Assembly: GCA_002421995.1 (NCBI GenBank)
Contig: DISP01000041.1
Span: 1-10,471 of the forward strand
Length of the DNA stretch: 10,471 nucleotides
Reading direction: 5' to 3'
Source: Bacteroidales bacterium UBA6207
Lineage (GTDB): Bacteria > Bacteroidota > Bacteroidia > Bacteroidales > F082
The notes under the pieces were generated by a model. That model saw only the letters and a program-made list of their open reading frames with translations. It had not been told where the DNA came from and did not search any database. This document shows, piece by piece, positions 1 through 7,039 of the stretch (the stretch's first letter is position 1; every line of letters starts with the position of its first letter). The position numbers and the translations under genes were made by a program.

Positions 1-45
1 CGCATCACGCATCACGCATTACCCATCACCCATCACGCATTACCC
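1..45. repeat. Heptamer tandem repeat tract (CSCATYA)
   Basis: Six perfect-length 7-bp units lie head to tail from base 1 to 42: CGCATCA twice, CGCATTA, CCCATCA twice, CGCATTA. A broken seventh unit (CCC then A-rich) follows. Only positions 2 (G/C) and 6 (C/T) of the unit vary. The tract begins at the window edge, so its full length is unknown. It lies in non-coding DNA upstream of ccsBA. There are no spacers between units, so it is not a CRISPR. The function is unknown; it could be a replication-slippage microsatellite or a dispersed heptameric repeat family. Confidence 0.85.
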
Positions 46-163
46 AAAAATCTTCCCTTCCTAACTTTCTGGTAATTAATTGCCAAATATCTGTTTAAGT
101 TTTTTTAACATGCCTAAAAGTCCAATCCGGCCTTGCGGGCACCCATTACGACCGCCTTTTGAC

Positions 164-171
164 TATTTTTG
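164..171 (+). promoter_or_regulatory. Candidate Bacteroidota -7 promoter box for ccsBA
   Basis: TATTTTTG matches the Bacteroidota primary sigma factor -7 consensus TAnnTTTG. It would place transcription start near base 178, about 30 bases before the preferred ATG at 208. That makes the upstream in-frame starts (TTG 169, ATG 181) unlikely. No convincing -33 TTTG box is seen at the usual distance, so the call is tentative. Confidence 0.4.
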
Positions 172-207
172 ACCTTTATAATGCATATATATCAATTTGT
201 TTATTTT

Positions 208-3200
208 ATGAAGCGAATCTTTAATACGCTAATTTCGATGGAGATGATGGGACTGATGGTGCTGGCTTTTGCCGTTTCCATCGGTGTGGCCACCTTTATC
301 GAAAATGACTTTGGTACACAGGGAGCGAAAGCCGTTGTGTACAACGCCACCTGGTTCGAAGCACTGCTGCTGTTGTTGTGTATCAACCTGATTGGTAATA
401 TCTTCAAATACAAGATGTGGCGAAAAGAAAAGCTCGTTTTGTTCACCTTCCACGTTTCCTTTGCTGTCATCCTCATCGGATCGGGCATCACAAGGTTTAT
501 CGGCTACGAAGGCATCATGAACATCAGAGAGGGCGAATCGGAAAACACCATGCTCAGCGACCTCACCTGGGTGATGGCCGAAGTTCACGATGGCAGCAGT
601 ATGGTTTATACCGATGATGACGTCATCATGTCGTCGCTCTCGCAGGGCGCCTACAAAGACAAGGCTAGTATCAACGACAAAAAGGTGACATTTAAATCGT
701 TGAGATATATTCCCAATGCGCAAGAGGTGCTTGTCAAGGGCAATGCCGGCGAAGGCAATCCCTATGCCATCCTCGTTGTTTCTTCGGCTCACACAGGTCG
801 CACCAACCTCATCATCAAAAAAGGAGAGCGCAAAACCTTTATGCATTACACCTTTGTGTTCGATCAGCAGACTGATACCAGCGCCATCAACCTGAAGATG
901 GAGCAGGGACAGTTGAAAATCCTGGCGCCGCAGCAGCTTGTTTCGATGGCCATGATGGGCGGCACCACCGACACATTGCCATCCGGCAACTGGAATCCGT
1001 TTGAGATGCGCAAACTTTACAGCTATGGCGACCTTCGCATCGTGCTCACCGATATGTACGAAAACGGAAAACTCGACTATACCACCTACAAAGGCAAGGA
1101 CATGAACTTCATGGATGCCCTCGTGATTGAGGCTGCCTCCGGAAACGAGAAAAAAGAAGTGGCGCTGCGTGGCGGAAAAGGCTACCTCGGCGAAACAAAC
1201 ACCTTCAGCATCAACGGACTCGAAGTCAAGATGATGTTTGGATCAAAAATCCTGGACCTCCCCTTCTCGCTCAAGCTCAACGACTTTCAGCTCGAACGCT
1301 ATCCCGGCTCAAACAGCCCTGCCTCCTATGCCAGCGAAGTGACCCTGATTGACAAAGCTGCCAATATTGAAAAACCTTACCGCATCTTTATGAACAATGT
1401 GCTCAACTACAAAGGCTACCGCTTTTTCCAGTCGTCGTACGACAAGGACGAACTTGGCACCGTGCTCTCTGTTAACAAGGACGGACTCGGCACATGGGTC
1501 ACCTACCTTGGCTATTTTCTGATGAGCCTTGGCATGATGCTCGCCTTGTTTGTGAGAAACACCCGCTTTGCCTTGCTGGGCAGACTGCTCAACAAGCCGA
1601 AAGCTGCCGCCAAAGCCCTCCTTCTTTTGTTTGGTTTGTCGGCGGCTACACTCAATGCCCAGCACACAGCCGATATGGCATCGCTCAAAGTGGTTGATGC
1701 CGAACATGCAGCAAAGTTTGGCGCGCTGCTCGTGCAGGACCACGATGGTCGCCTTAAGCCAATGAATACGCTCTCGAGCGAGATGCTGCGCAAGGTGGCA
1801 CGAAAGACAAGCCTCAACGGCATGAATCCCGATCAGGTATTGCTCGGAATGCAGCTTGAGCCCCAGAAATGGCAGGCAGTCAAGATGATAAAAGTTTCGC
1901 ATCCCGAACTGAAAAAGCTCCTTGGTCTCAGCGAGAGCCATGCAGCCTTCACCGATATGCTCGACTTTAGTCAGGGAGGCGGTTACAAGCTGCGCGACCT
2001 CGTGAGCCAGGCCTACTCAAAGAAACCCGCCGAACGTAGCAAGTTCGACAACGATGTGATTGCCGTTGACGAACGCGTCAACATTGCCTATATGGCCTAC
2101 ACCGGCGAGCTCCTGCGCATTCTCCCCGATCCGCGCGATTCGCACAAGCCATGGTTCCATCCCGGACAGAAACCGGAAGGCCTGAACAAGGAAGATTCAA
2201 CTTTCGTGGCTGAAGTCATTCCTATGTATTTCAATGCTTTGGCCGGAAACGATATGAGCAACGCCAACCTACTTGTGCAGGGCATCAGCGACTATCAGCA
2301 TAAGTTCGGCAAAGACATCATGCCCTCCGACGGCAAGCTGAAAGCCGAGATCACCTATAACAAAATGATGATCTTCGACCGCCTTGGAAAATATTTCGGC
2401 ATGGCCGGCGTGGTGATGCTGGTTCTCGTTTTCATGAACATCTTCCGAAGCCGCAGCTGGATTGATAAGGTGCTGAAAATCTTTTACATACTAATTATTG
2501 TATTCTTTGTTTTCCAGACCCTCGGCCTTGGTATGCGCTGGTATATCTCGGGCAGGGCACCATGGAGCAATGGATATGAATCAATGATCTACATTGGTTG
2601 GGTGACGGTGCTTGCCGGTGTAATCTTCTCGCGCAAGTCGCAGATGACCATCGCTGCCACATCCATCCTCGCATCAATCATCCTGATGGTGGCACACCTT
2701 TCGTGGATGGATCCCGAAATAACCAACCTCGTTCCGGTGTTGAAGTCCTATTGGCTCACCATCCATGTGTCGGTCATCACGGCCAGCTATGGATTCCTCG
2801 CCCTGGGCGCCCTGCTCGGCTTCATCAACCTGACGCTGATGATCATGAAAACGCCCAACAACTTCGGCAACCTGCAGCAACGCATCAAGGAACTCAACTA
2901 CATCAACGAACGCACCATCATCATCGGGCTCTACCTGCTCACCATCGGCACCTTCCTCGGAGGCATCTGGGCCAACGAATCCTGGGGGCGCTATTGGGGC
3001 TGGGACCCGAAAGAAACATGGGCACTCGTGACGGTGCTCGTTTACACCTTCGTGGCACATATGGGCTATACGCCGGGCCTGAAAACCGACTACAGCTTCA
3101 GCCTCGTCACCCTGATATCCTTCAGCACCGTTATCATGACCTATTTTGGTGTGAACTACTACCTCTCGGGACTGCATTCCTATGCTGCCGGCGATCCGGT

Positions 3201-3306
3201 GCCTGTTCCGTCATTTGTTTACTACACCATCGCCATCATCACTTCCGTGGCTGTGTGGGCCTATATCAACGAACGAAAATACCAGTACATACCTGACAGG
3301 CAATAA
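208..3306 (+). CDS. ccsBA: CcsBA fused cytochrome c synthase (ResB-CcsA)
   Basis: Inner-membrane system II cytochrome c biogenesis protein of 1032 residues. It exports heme to the periplasm and attaches it to the CXXCH cysteines of apocytochromes c. The ResB/CcsB half has membrane segments at about 11-31, 49-66 and 75-96, a periplasmic domain to about 428, the conserved YRFFQSSYDKDE-like block, and a membrane segment at about 429-450. A signal-like hydrophobic stretch (about 468-488) leads to a soluble linker (about 490-725), then the multispan CcsA half. The tryptophan-rich WWD motif is visible as YWGWDPKETW (W930-W938). The four heme-handling histidines expected from studied CcsBA proteins can be placed: H82 (FTFHVSF), H853 (TIHVSV), H951 (VAHMGY) and H990 (GLHSYA). 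I chose ATG 208 (MKRIFN) because it gives a short positive N-terminus and lies downstream of a candidate promoter box. ATG 238 is an alternative. The gene ends at a strong terminator, so it is probably transcribed alone. Confidence 0.95.
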   Translation: MKRIFNTLISMEMMGLMVLAFAVSIGVATFIENDFGTQGAKAVVYNATWFEALLLLLCINLIGNIFKYKMWRKEKLVLFTFHVSFAVILIGSGITRFIGYEGIMNIREGESENTMLSDLTWVMAEVHDGSSMVYTDDDVIMSSLSQGAYKDKASINDKKVTFKSLRYIPNAQEVLVKGNAGEGNPYAILVVSSAHTGRTNLIIKKGERKTFMHYTFVFDQQTDTSAINLKMEQGQLKILAPQQLVSMAMMGGTTDTLPSGNWNPFEMRKLYSYGDLRIVLTDMYENGKLDYTTYKGKDMNFMDALVIEAASGNEKKEVALRGGKGYLGETNTFSINGLEVKMMFGSKILDLPFSLKLNDFQLERYPGSNSPASYASEVTLIDKAANIEKPYRIFMNNVLNYKGYRFFQSSYDKDELGTVLSVNKDGLGTWVTYLGYFLMSLGMMLALFVRNTRFALLGRLLNKPKAAAKALLLLFGLSAATLNAQHTADMASLKVVDAEHAAKFGALLVQDHDGRLKPMNTLSSEMLRKVARKTSLNGMNPDQVLLGMQLEPQKWQAVKMIKVSHPELKKLLGLSESHAAFTDMLDFSQGGGYKLRDLVSQAYSKKPAERSKFDNDVIAVDERVNIAYMAYTGELLRILPDPRDSHKPWFHPGQKPEGLNKEDSTFVAEVIPMYFNALAGNDMSNANLLVQGISDYQHKFGKDIMPSDGKLKAEITYNKMMIFDRLGKYFGMAGVVMLVLVFMNIFRSRSWIDKVLKIFYILIIVFFVFQTLGLGMRWYISGRAPWSNGYESMIYIGWVTVLAGVIFSRKSQMTIAATSILASIILMVAHLSWMDPEITNLVPVLKSYWLTIHVSVITASYGFLALGALLGFINLTLMIMKTPNNFGNLQQRIKELNYINERTIIIGLYLLTIGTFLGGIWANESWGRYWGWDPKETWALVTVLVYTFVAHMGYTPGLKTDYSFSLVTLISFSTVIMTYFGVNYYLSGLHSYAAGDPVPVPSFVYYTIAIITSVAVWAYINERKYQYIPDRQ

Positions 3307-3321
3307 CATAAACAATGTTGC

Positions 3322-3364
3322 AAAAAAGGCGGATGCGAAGAAAAATCGTTTCCGCTTTTTTTTT
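3322..3364 (+). terminator. Intrinsic terminator after ccsBA
   Basis: GCGGA (3329-3333) pairs with TCCGC (3351-3355). An inner CGA/TCG extension lies inside the stem, and the 3' arm runs into nine Ts (3356-3364). A run of six As (3322-3327) before the stem can pair with the T tract, so the hairpin may also work for transcription from the other side. It starts 15 bases after the ccsBA stop. Beyond it, 3365-3539 holds no recognisable gene and no clear TAnnTTTG box. Any promoter of the next operon must lie there but was not identified. Confidence 0.8.
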
Positions 3365-3539
3365 GCCGCTGCTCAAGGTCATCAACATTATTACTACAGG
3401 TAGTTTTTCAGCCGGGGTGGAATTGTTTCAGTCTCCTATCAATTAAGGCGATTGGTTCTGTTTGCGTGAGCGGTTTATCGAAATGCTGACATCAATGAAC
3501 AAAAATGCTTGCCATGCTGTTTAAAGTATTATGAGCACC

Positions 3540-4043
3540 ATGAAAACAAATTTGTTGTTTGCAGCAATCTTGCTCTCGGTCTTGCAGTTTTGCTTACCCG
3601 TAAATAGTCGAGCGCAGACAAACGAAGTCGCTACGATAGGCTTCGACGATTTTTTGCCTTTGCTCTCCAAAACCAACGACACCTTGTATGTGATCAACTT
3701 CTGGGCAACATGGTGCGCACCCTGTGTGGAAGAACTACCACATTTTGAAGTGGCCAACAAACATTACAAAAACCGTAAACTGAAAATATTGCTTGTCTCG
3801 CTCGACTTTAAAGGTGCTAAAGACAGCAGGCTTCTCCCCTTTCTGCAAAAGCATGACATCCAGTGCGAGGTGTTGCATCTTTACGAACCTGATGCAAATC
3901 AATGGATTTCGCGTGTTGACAGCACGTGGACAGGAGCCATTCCCGCCACACTTTTCTACCGCAACACACAGCGGCTCTTTACCGAGGGGAGCCTGACAAG
4001 CCAATCACTAAATCAATACATAAATTCATTTCTAAATCCCTGA
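3540..4043 (+). CDS. Secreted TlpA/ResA-like thioredoxin
   Basis: Predicted exported thiol-disulfide oxidoreductase of 167 residues. An N-terminal signal peptide (MKTNLLFAAILL...) has a likely signal peptidase I cut after S-R-A, around residue 25. The thioredoxin fold follows, with the active site FWATWCAPC (C59 and C62 forming CxxC) and a cis-proline region GAIPATLFY near the C-terminus. WCAPC is typical of TlpA/ResA-type periplasmic thioredoxins, which reduce apocytochrome c or other exported disulfides. An in-frame ATG at 3531 (MST-) is possible, but starting at MKTN gives the standard signal peptide. The next gene starts 5 bases after the TGA stop, so the pair is very likely one operon. 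Placement just after ccsBA supports, but does not prove, a role in cytochrome c maturation. Exact subfamily (ResA, TlpA or general) cannot be fixed by eye. Confidence 0.88.
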   Translation: MKTNLLFAAILLSVLQFCLPVNSRAQTNEVATIGFDDFLPLLSKTNDTLYVINFWATWCAPCVEELPHFEVANKHYKNRKLKILLVSLDFKGAKDSRLLPFLQKHDIQCEVLHLYEPDANQWISRVDSTWTGAIPATLFYRNTQRLFTEGSLTSQSLNQYINSFLNP

Positions 4044-4051
4044 TTCTGATG

Positions 4052-4059
4052 AAAAAAAA
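4052..4059 (+). other. A8 homopolymer that breaks the start of the redoxin gene
   Basis: ATG at 4049-4051 is followed directly by eight As. Read as is, this ATG opens a 31-codon dead-end frame that stops at 4144. If the run had seven As, the same ATG would read MKKITFTLMLLLGFL and continue in frame into the redoxin: a textbook signal peptide. In the redoxin frame, a TGA (4050-4052) lies immediately upstream. One base in this run therefore decides whether the protein gets a complete export signal. Sequencing or assembly error, phase variation and slippage are all possible. Confidence 0.85.
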
Positions 4060-4073
4060 TCACATTCACCTTA

Positions 4074-4652
4074 ATGTTGCTGCTTGGATTTCTGTATTCC
4101 GGAGCACAAGGATATCAGCCCGGCGGCAAAGCCACCGATTTTGAGCTCACCAATGTTGATGGCAATACAGTTTCGCTTGGCTCAATGTCCGATGCAAAAG
4201 GTTATATTGTTGTTTTCACCTGCAACAGTTGTCCCTATTCCGTCGCTTATGAAGACCGCATCATCGCCCTGCACAATCAGTATGCACCCAAAGGATATCC
4301 GGTTGTTGCCATCAATTCAAACGATTCGCTCGTACAAGTCCGCGACAGCTTCAGTGCCATGAAGCAACGTGCAATAGAAAAACAGTTTGGCTTCCCCTAC
4401 CTGCTCGATACCGATCAAAAATACGCCAACATCTATGGAGCAACGCGTACTCCGCATGTCTTTGTGCTCAACCGCGAAAACAACGATTTGGTTGTTAAAT
4501 ACATTGGCGCAATTGACAACAATTTCGAGTTTCCCGATTCAGCCACAGAGCATTATGTTTCCGAAGCAGTGGAGGCATTACTCAGCGGAAAGGAAATTAT
4601 TACAAATGCCACCAAGGCAATAGGTTGCAGTATCAAGCGAAAAAAACAGTAA
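4074..4652 (+). CDS. Exported redoxin / thioredoxin-family protein (CNSC), start frameshifted
   Basis: Thioredoxin-fold protein of the AhpC/TSA-redoxin type, 192 residues from the first in-frame ATG. The opening GGKATDFELTNVDG is the usual start of this fold. The redox site is FTCNSCPY, with C-N-S-C at 4221-4232 forming a CxxC. TRTPHVFVL carries the expected cis-proline, and the protein ends with the family-like tail GCSIKRKK. The natural start is probably ATG 4049, which with one A fewer in the following A8 run would add MKKITFTL and complete a signal peptide. From ATG 4074 only a hydrophobic stub (MLLLGFLYSGAQG) remains, without the positive N-region. The rest of the frame is intact with all motifs, which argues against long-standing decay. 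It forms an operon with the thioredoxin gene just upstream. A peroxidase or disulfide reductase role outside the cytoplasm is likely, but the substrate is unknown. Confidence 0.85.
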   Translation: MLLLGFLYSGAQGYQPGGKATDFELTNVDGNTVSLGSMSDAKGYIVVFTCNSCPYSVAYEDRIIALHNQYAPKGYPVVAINSNDSLVQVRDSFSAMKQRAIEKQFGFPYLLDTDQKYANIYGATRTPHVFVLNRENNDLVVKYIGAIDNNFEFPDSATEHYVSEAVEALLSGKEIITNATKAIGCSIKRKKQ

Positions 4653-4672
4653 TCAAGCTGCAATAAGTCCGT

Positions 4673-4706
4673 GCAGGCGGATTTCGGATTCCGTTTGCTT
4701 TTATTT
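4673..4706 (+). terminator. Probable terminator of the two-gene thioredoxin operon
   Basis: GCAGGCGGA (4673-4681) can pair with TCCGTTTGC (4690-4698) over nine positions, two of them G-T wobbles. The loop is eight bases and TTTTATTT follows. It lies 20 bases after the redoxin stop. The T tract is interrupted by one A, so it is weaker than the other two terminators in this window. Confidence 0.6.
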
Positions 4707-4751
4707 ACGAACCTAAAACTTAAACCAGCAGTAAAACATTGGTTTAATGTA

Positions 4752-4759
4752 TATTTTTG
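4752..4759 (+). promoter_or_regulatory. Candidate -7 promoter box for dcp
   Basis: TATTTTTG matches TAnnTTTG. Transcription would begin near 4766, giving a short leader of about 13 bases before ATG 4779. This excludes the longer in-frame start at 4671, which would also run through the preceding terminator. No clear -33 element is seen. Confidence 0.45.
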
Positions 4760-4778
4760 GGCGTATAAATCCAAACTT

Positions 4779-6890
4779 ATGAAGAAAATCCTCATCTTTG
4801 CAACAATGGTTTTTGCTTTAACCAGTTGCCAACAAACCAAAAAGTCCATGCAACGCGAGAATCCGCTTTTAGCAGCCTACACCACTCCCTATGGCATTCC
4901 ACCCTTCGAATCAATCGAATTGGGCGATTATGTGCCGGCTTTTCAGGCAGCCATTGAAGAACAGAAAACAGAGATTGAAAGCATCACCTCAACAGAAGCA
5001 GCACCCGACTTCAAAAACACCATCGAAGCCCTTGAAAACACGGGTGAGCTCCTGACAAAAGTGAGCAATGTGTTTTTCAACCTCAACGGATCGCTCACCA
5101 ACGACTCGATGCAAGCCATTGCCCGCACCCTTTCGCCGATGCTGTCGAAACACAGCGACGACATCAGCCTCAATCCGGTGCTTTTTCAGCGTATCAAAGC
5201 AGTTTATGAACAGCGCGAAGCACTCGACCTCGACAAGGAACAAGCCATGCTGCTCGAAAAAACCTATAAACGCTTTGTGAGAGGCGGCGCCAACCTGAAA
5301 GGGGAAGACCAGGAAAAATTCCGTAAAATCAATGAAGAGCTTTCGATACTTGCGCTGAAATTCGGCGAAAATGTACTTGCCGAAACCAATAAGTTCCAGC
5401 TTGTTATCTCCGACAGCAACCAACTGAAAGGTCTGCCCGAATCATCCATCGCAGCGGCTTCGGCTACAGCCGAAAAAGCAGGAAAATCCGGACAGTGGAT
5501 CTTCACCCTCCACAGCCCGAGCATCTTCCCATTTCTTCAGTTTGCCGACGACAGGTCGTTGCGCGAACAGATTTACAAGGCCTACATTAACCGCGGCAAC
5601 TGCGATGATGAAAACGATAACAAGAAAATTATCAGCCGCACAGCCGCCCTGCGTTACCAACGTGCTAAACTGCTCGGCTACGCCACCCATGCCGATTTCA
5701 TCCTGGAGCAAAACATGGCCAAAGACCCGCAGACTGTGCACAGCTTCCTCGACGGATTGATGAAAGCTGCTGTTGTAAAAGCCGCAGACGAAGCAAAAGA
5801 GCTTCAAGCCATGATCGTGAAGAGCGGCCAAAACTTCAAGCTCGAAGCCTGGGACTGGTGGTATTATACCGAGAAACTCCGCAAGGAAAAATACGACCTC
5901 GACGAAGCAGCCATGCGTCCTTATTTCAAACTCGAAAACGTACGCGACGGCGTGTTTCAGGTTGCAACCAACCTCTGGGGATTGCAGTTTAAAGCAAGAA
6001 CCGACCTGCCCAAATACCATCCCGATATCGAAGTTTACGAAGTGCTCGAAGCCGACAACAGCCATGTTGGCATCCTGTATATGGACTACTATCCACGCGA
6101 GTCGAAACGTGGCGGCGCCTGGATGAGCAGCTTCCGCAAGGAATCGAAAACCAATGGAGTGAAGACAACACCCATCATCACAACCAATTACAACTTCACG
6201 GCACCGCAAGGCGATCAGCCGGCTTTGATCAGCTGGGACGAGGTATCAACGATCTTCCACGAGTTTGGTCATGCGCTCCATGGCCTGTTAGCCAACACCA
6301 CATACAGCAGCCTCAGCGGAACAGCCGTGCCAAGAGATTTTGTGGAGCTTCCTTCACAAATCATGGAAAACTGGGCGCCTGAACCCGAAGTACTCAAACT
6401 TTTTGCCAGACATTACCAGACAAATGAGCTGATACCAGATGAGCTTGTTAAGAAAATGATCAGCAGCAGCACCTTCAACCAGGGCTTTGCCATGACAGAA
6501 TACCTTGCCGCATCGCTCCTCGACCTCGACTGGCATACCTTAGCCACCGAAACAGAACAGGATGTGCTTTCGTTTGAAAAAAACGCGCTCGCAAAAACAG
6601 GTATCATCCCCGAAATTGCTTCGCGCTACCGCAGCACCTATTTCAGCCACATCTTCTCAGGCGGCTATTCTGCCGGCTATTACAGCTATATTTGGTCAGA
6701 AGTGCTTGACTCCGATGCTTTTCAGGCTTTCAAAGAAACAAGCCTCTTCGACCAGAAAACAGCAATGGCTTTCAGAAAAAATATCCTTGAAAAAGGTGGC
6801 ACTGAAGATCCGATGGAACTATATGTGGCTTTCCGCGGCAAACAACCAGCCCTGGAAGCCCTGCTGAAAAAACGTGTTTTGATCAAATAG
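4779..6890 (+). CDS. dcp: M3 family peptidyl-dipeptidase Dcp, lipoprotein
   Basis: Zinc metallopeptidase of 703 residues, a typical length for Dcp/oligopeptidase A enzymes. It is expected to release dipeptides from the C-terminus of peptides. The zinc site is FHEFGHALH (H494, E495, H498). E523 in FVELPSQIMENW lies 29 residues after the first His and is the expected third ligand. The C-terminal region carries HIFSGGYSAGYYSYIWSEVL, a conserved substrate-binding block of this family. The N-terminus MKKILIFATMVFALTSC is a lipoprotein signal with lipobox L-T-S-C (C17), so the enzyme should be membrane-anchored outside the cytoplasm. The residues after C17 (QQTKK) lack the acidic surface-export signal seen in some Bacteroidota lipoproteins, so a periplasm-facing position is more likely. 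Start 4779 was chosen for the lipobox and the promoter box just upstream. Terminators lie on both sides, so it appears to be a single-gene unit. Oligopeptidase activity is the main alternative. Confidence 0.93.
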   Translation: MKKILIFATMVFALTSCQQTKKSMQRENPLLAAYTTPYGIPPFESIELGDYVPAFQAAIEEQKTEIESITSTEAAPDFKNTIEALENTGELLTKVSNVFFNLNGSLTNDSMQAIARTLSPMLSKHSDDISLNPVLFQRIKAVYEQREALDLDKEQAMLLEKTYKRFVRGGANLKGEDQEKFRKINEELSILALKFGENVLAETNKFQLVISDSNQLKGLPESSIAAASATAEKAGKSGQWIFTLHSPSIFPFLQFADDRSLREQIYKAYINRGNCDDENDNKKIISRTAALRYQRAKLLGYATHADFILEQNMAKDPQTVHSFLDGLMKAAVVKAADEAKELQAMIVKSGQNFKLEAWDWWYYTEKLRKEKYDLDEAAMRPYFKLENVRDGVFQVATNLWGLQFKARTDLPKYHPDIEVYEVLEADNSHVGILYMDYYPRESKRGGAWMSSFRKESKTNGVKTTPIITTNYNFTAPQGDQPALISWDEVSTIFHEFGHALHGLLANTTYSSLSGTAVPRDFVELPSQIMENWAPEPEVLKLFARHYQTNELIPDELVKKMISSSTFNQGFAMTEYLAASLLDLDWHTLATETEQDVLSFEKNALAKTGIIPEIASRYRSTYFSHIFSGGYSAGYYSYIWSEVLDSDAFQAFKETSLFDQKTAMAFRKNILEKGGTEDPMELYVAFRGKQPALEALLKKRVLIK

Positions 6891-6910
6891 ATAAACCCAA
6901 CCTTTACAAT

Positions 6911-6934
6911 GCCCGGATCTATTCCGGGTTTTTT
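6911..6934 (+). terminator. Intrinsic terminator after dcp
   Basis: CCCGGA (6912-6917) pairs perfectly with TCCGGG (6923-6928) around the loop TCTAT, followed by six Ts (6929-6934). It starts about 20 bases after the dcp stop and cleanly separates dcp from the next gene. Confidence 0.88.
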
Positions 6935-7013
6935 GTTTGTGCCAACACACATACATCAAAAAAAACCTATGCAGTCCGATTGGCTTTAAATCCGGTGTTC
7001 CCCGGCAAAAACG

Positions 7014-7021
7014 TATCTTTG
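7014..7021 (+). promoter_or_regulatory. -7 promoter box for the DPP III operon
   Basis: TATCTTTG is an exact TAnnTTTG match in the common Bacteroidota form TATCTTTGC. The start point would be near 7028, about 12 bases before ATG 7040. The in-frame ATG at 6980 lies upstream of this box and so is unlikely to be the start. A -33 box is not obvious. Confidence 0.6.
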
Positions 7022-7039
7022 CGGGCTCAATCCACATCT

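Noticed and set aside
1..45. Repeat tract as a CRISPR array or telomere-like end
   Set aside because: The units are 7 bp and contiguous, with no spacers and no cas genes in view. Nothing else points to a chromosome end.
159..182. Sigma70-like TTGACT (159-164) and TATAAT (177-182)
   Set aside because: The spacing is only 12 bases, against about 17 needed, and the primary sigma factor of Bacteroidota uses a different consensus.
229..846. Long open frame on the minus strand inside ccsBA (205 codons)
   Set aside because: It lies fully antisense to a well-supported gene. Its translation shows no domain or signal and looks like a complement of the coding frame. Similar antisense frames at 1309-1941, 5442-6209 and 8315-9025 were rejected for the same reason.
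2598..3296. Second plus-strand open frame of 232 codons inside ccsBA
   Set aside because: It overlaps the CcsA half, which carries the WWD motif and conserved histidines in the other frame. Its composition (His/Arg/Pro rich) is typical of an out-of-frame shadow.
4049..4144. Separate 31-codon gene starting MKKNHIHLNV
   Set aside because: The codons after the A8 run encode a perfect signal peptide core in the redoxin frame and an arbitrary Arg/Ser-rich peptide in this one, so it is an out-of-frame reading.
4671..4778. Upstream extension of dcp from GTG 4671
   Set aside because: It would encode the terminator hairpin and bury the lipoprotein signal internally. The lipobox and promoter box both point to ATG 4779.
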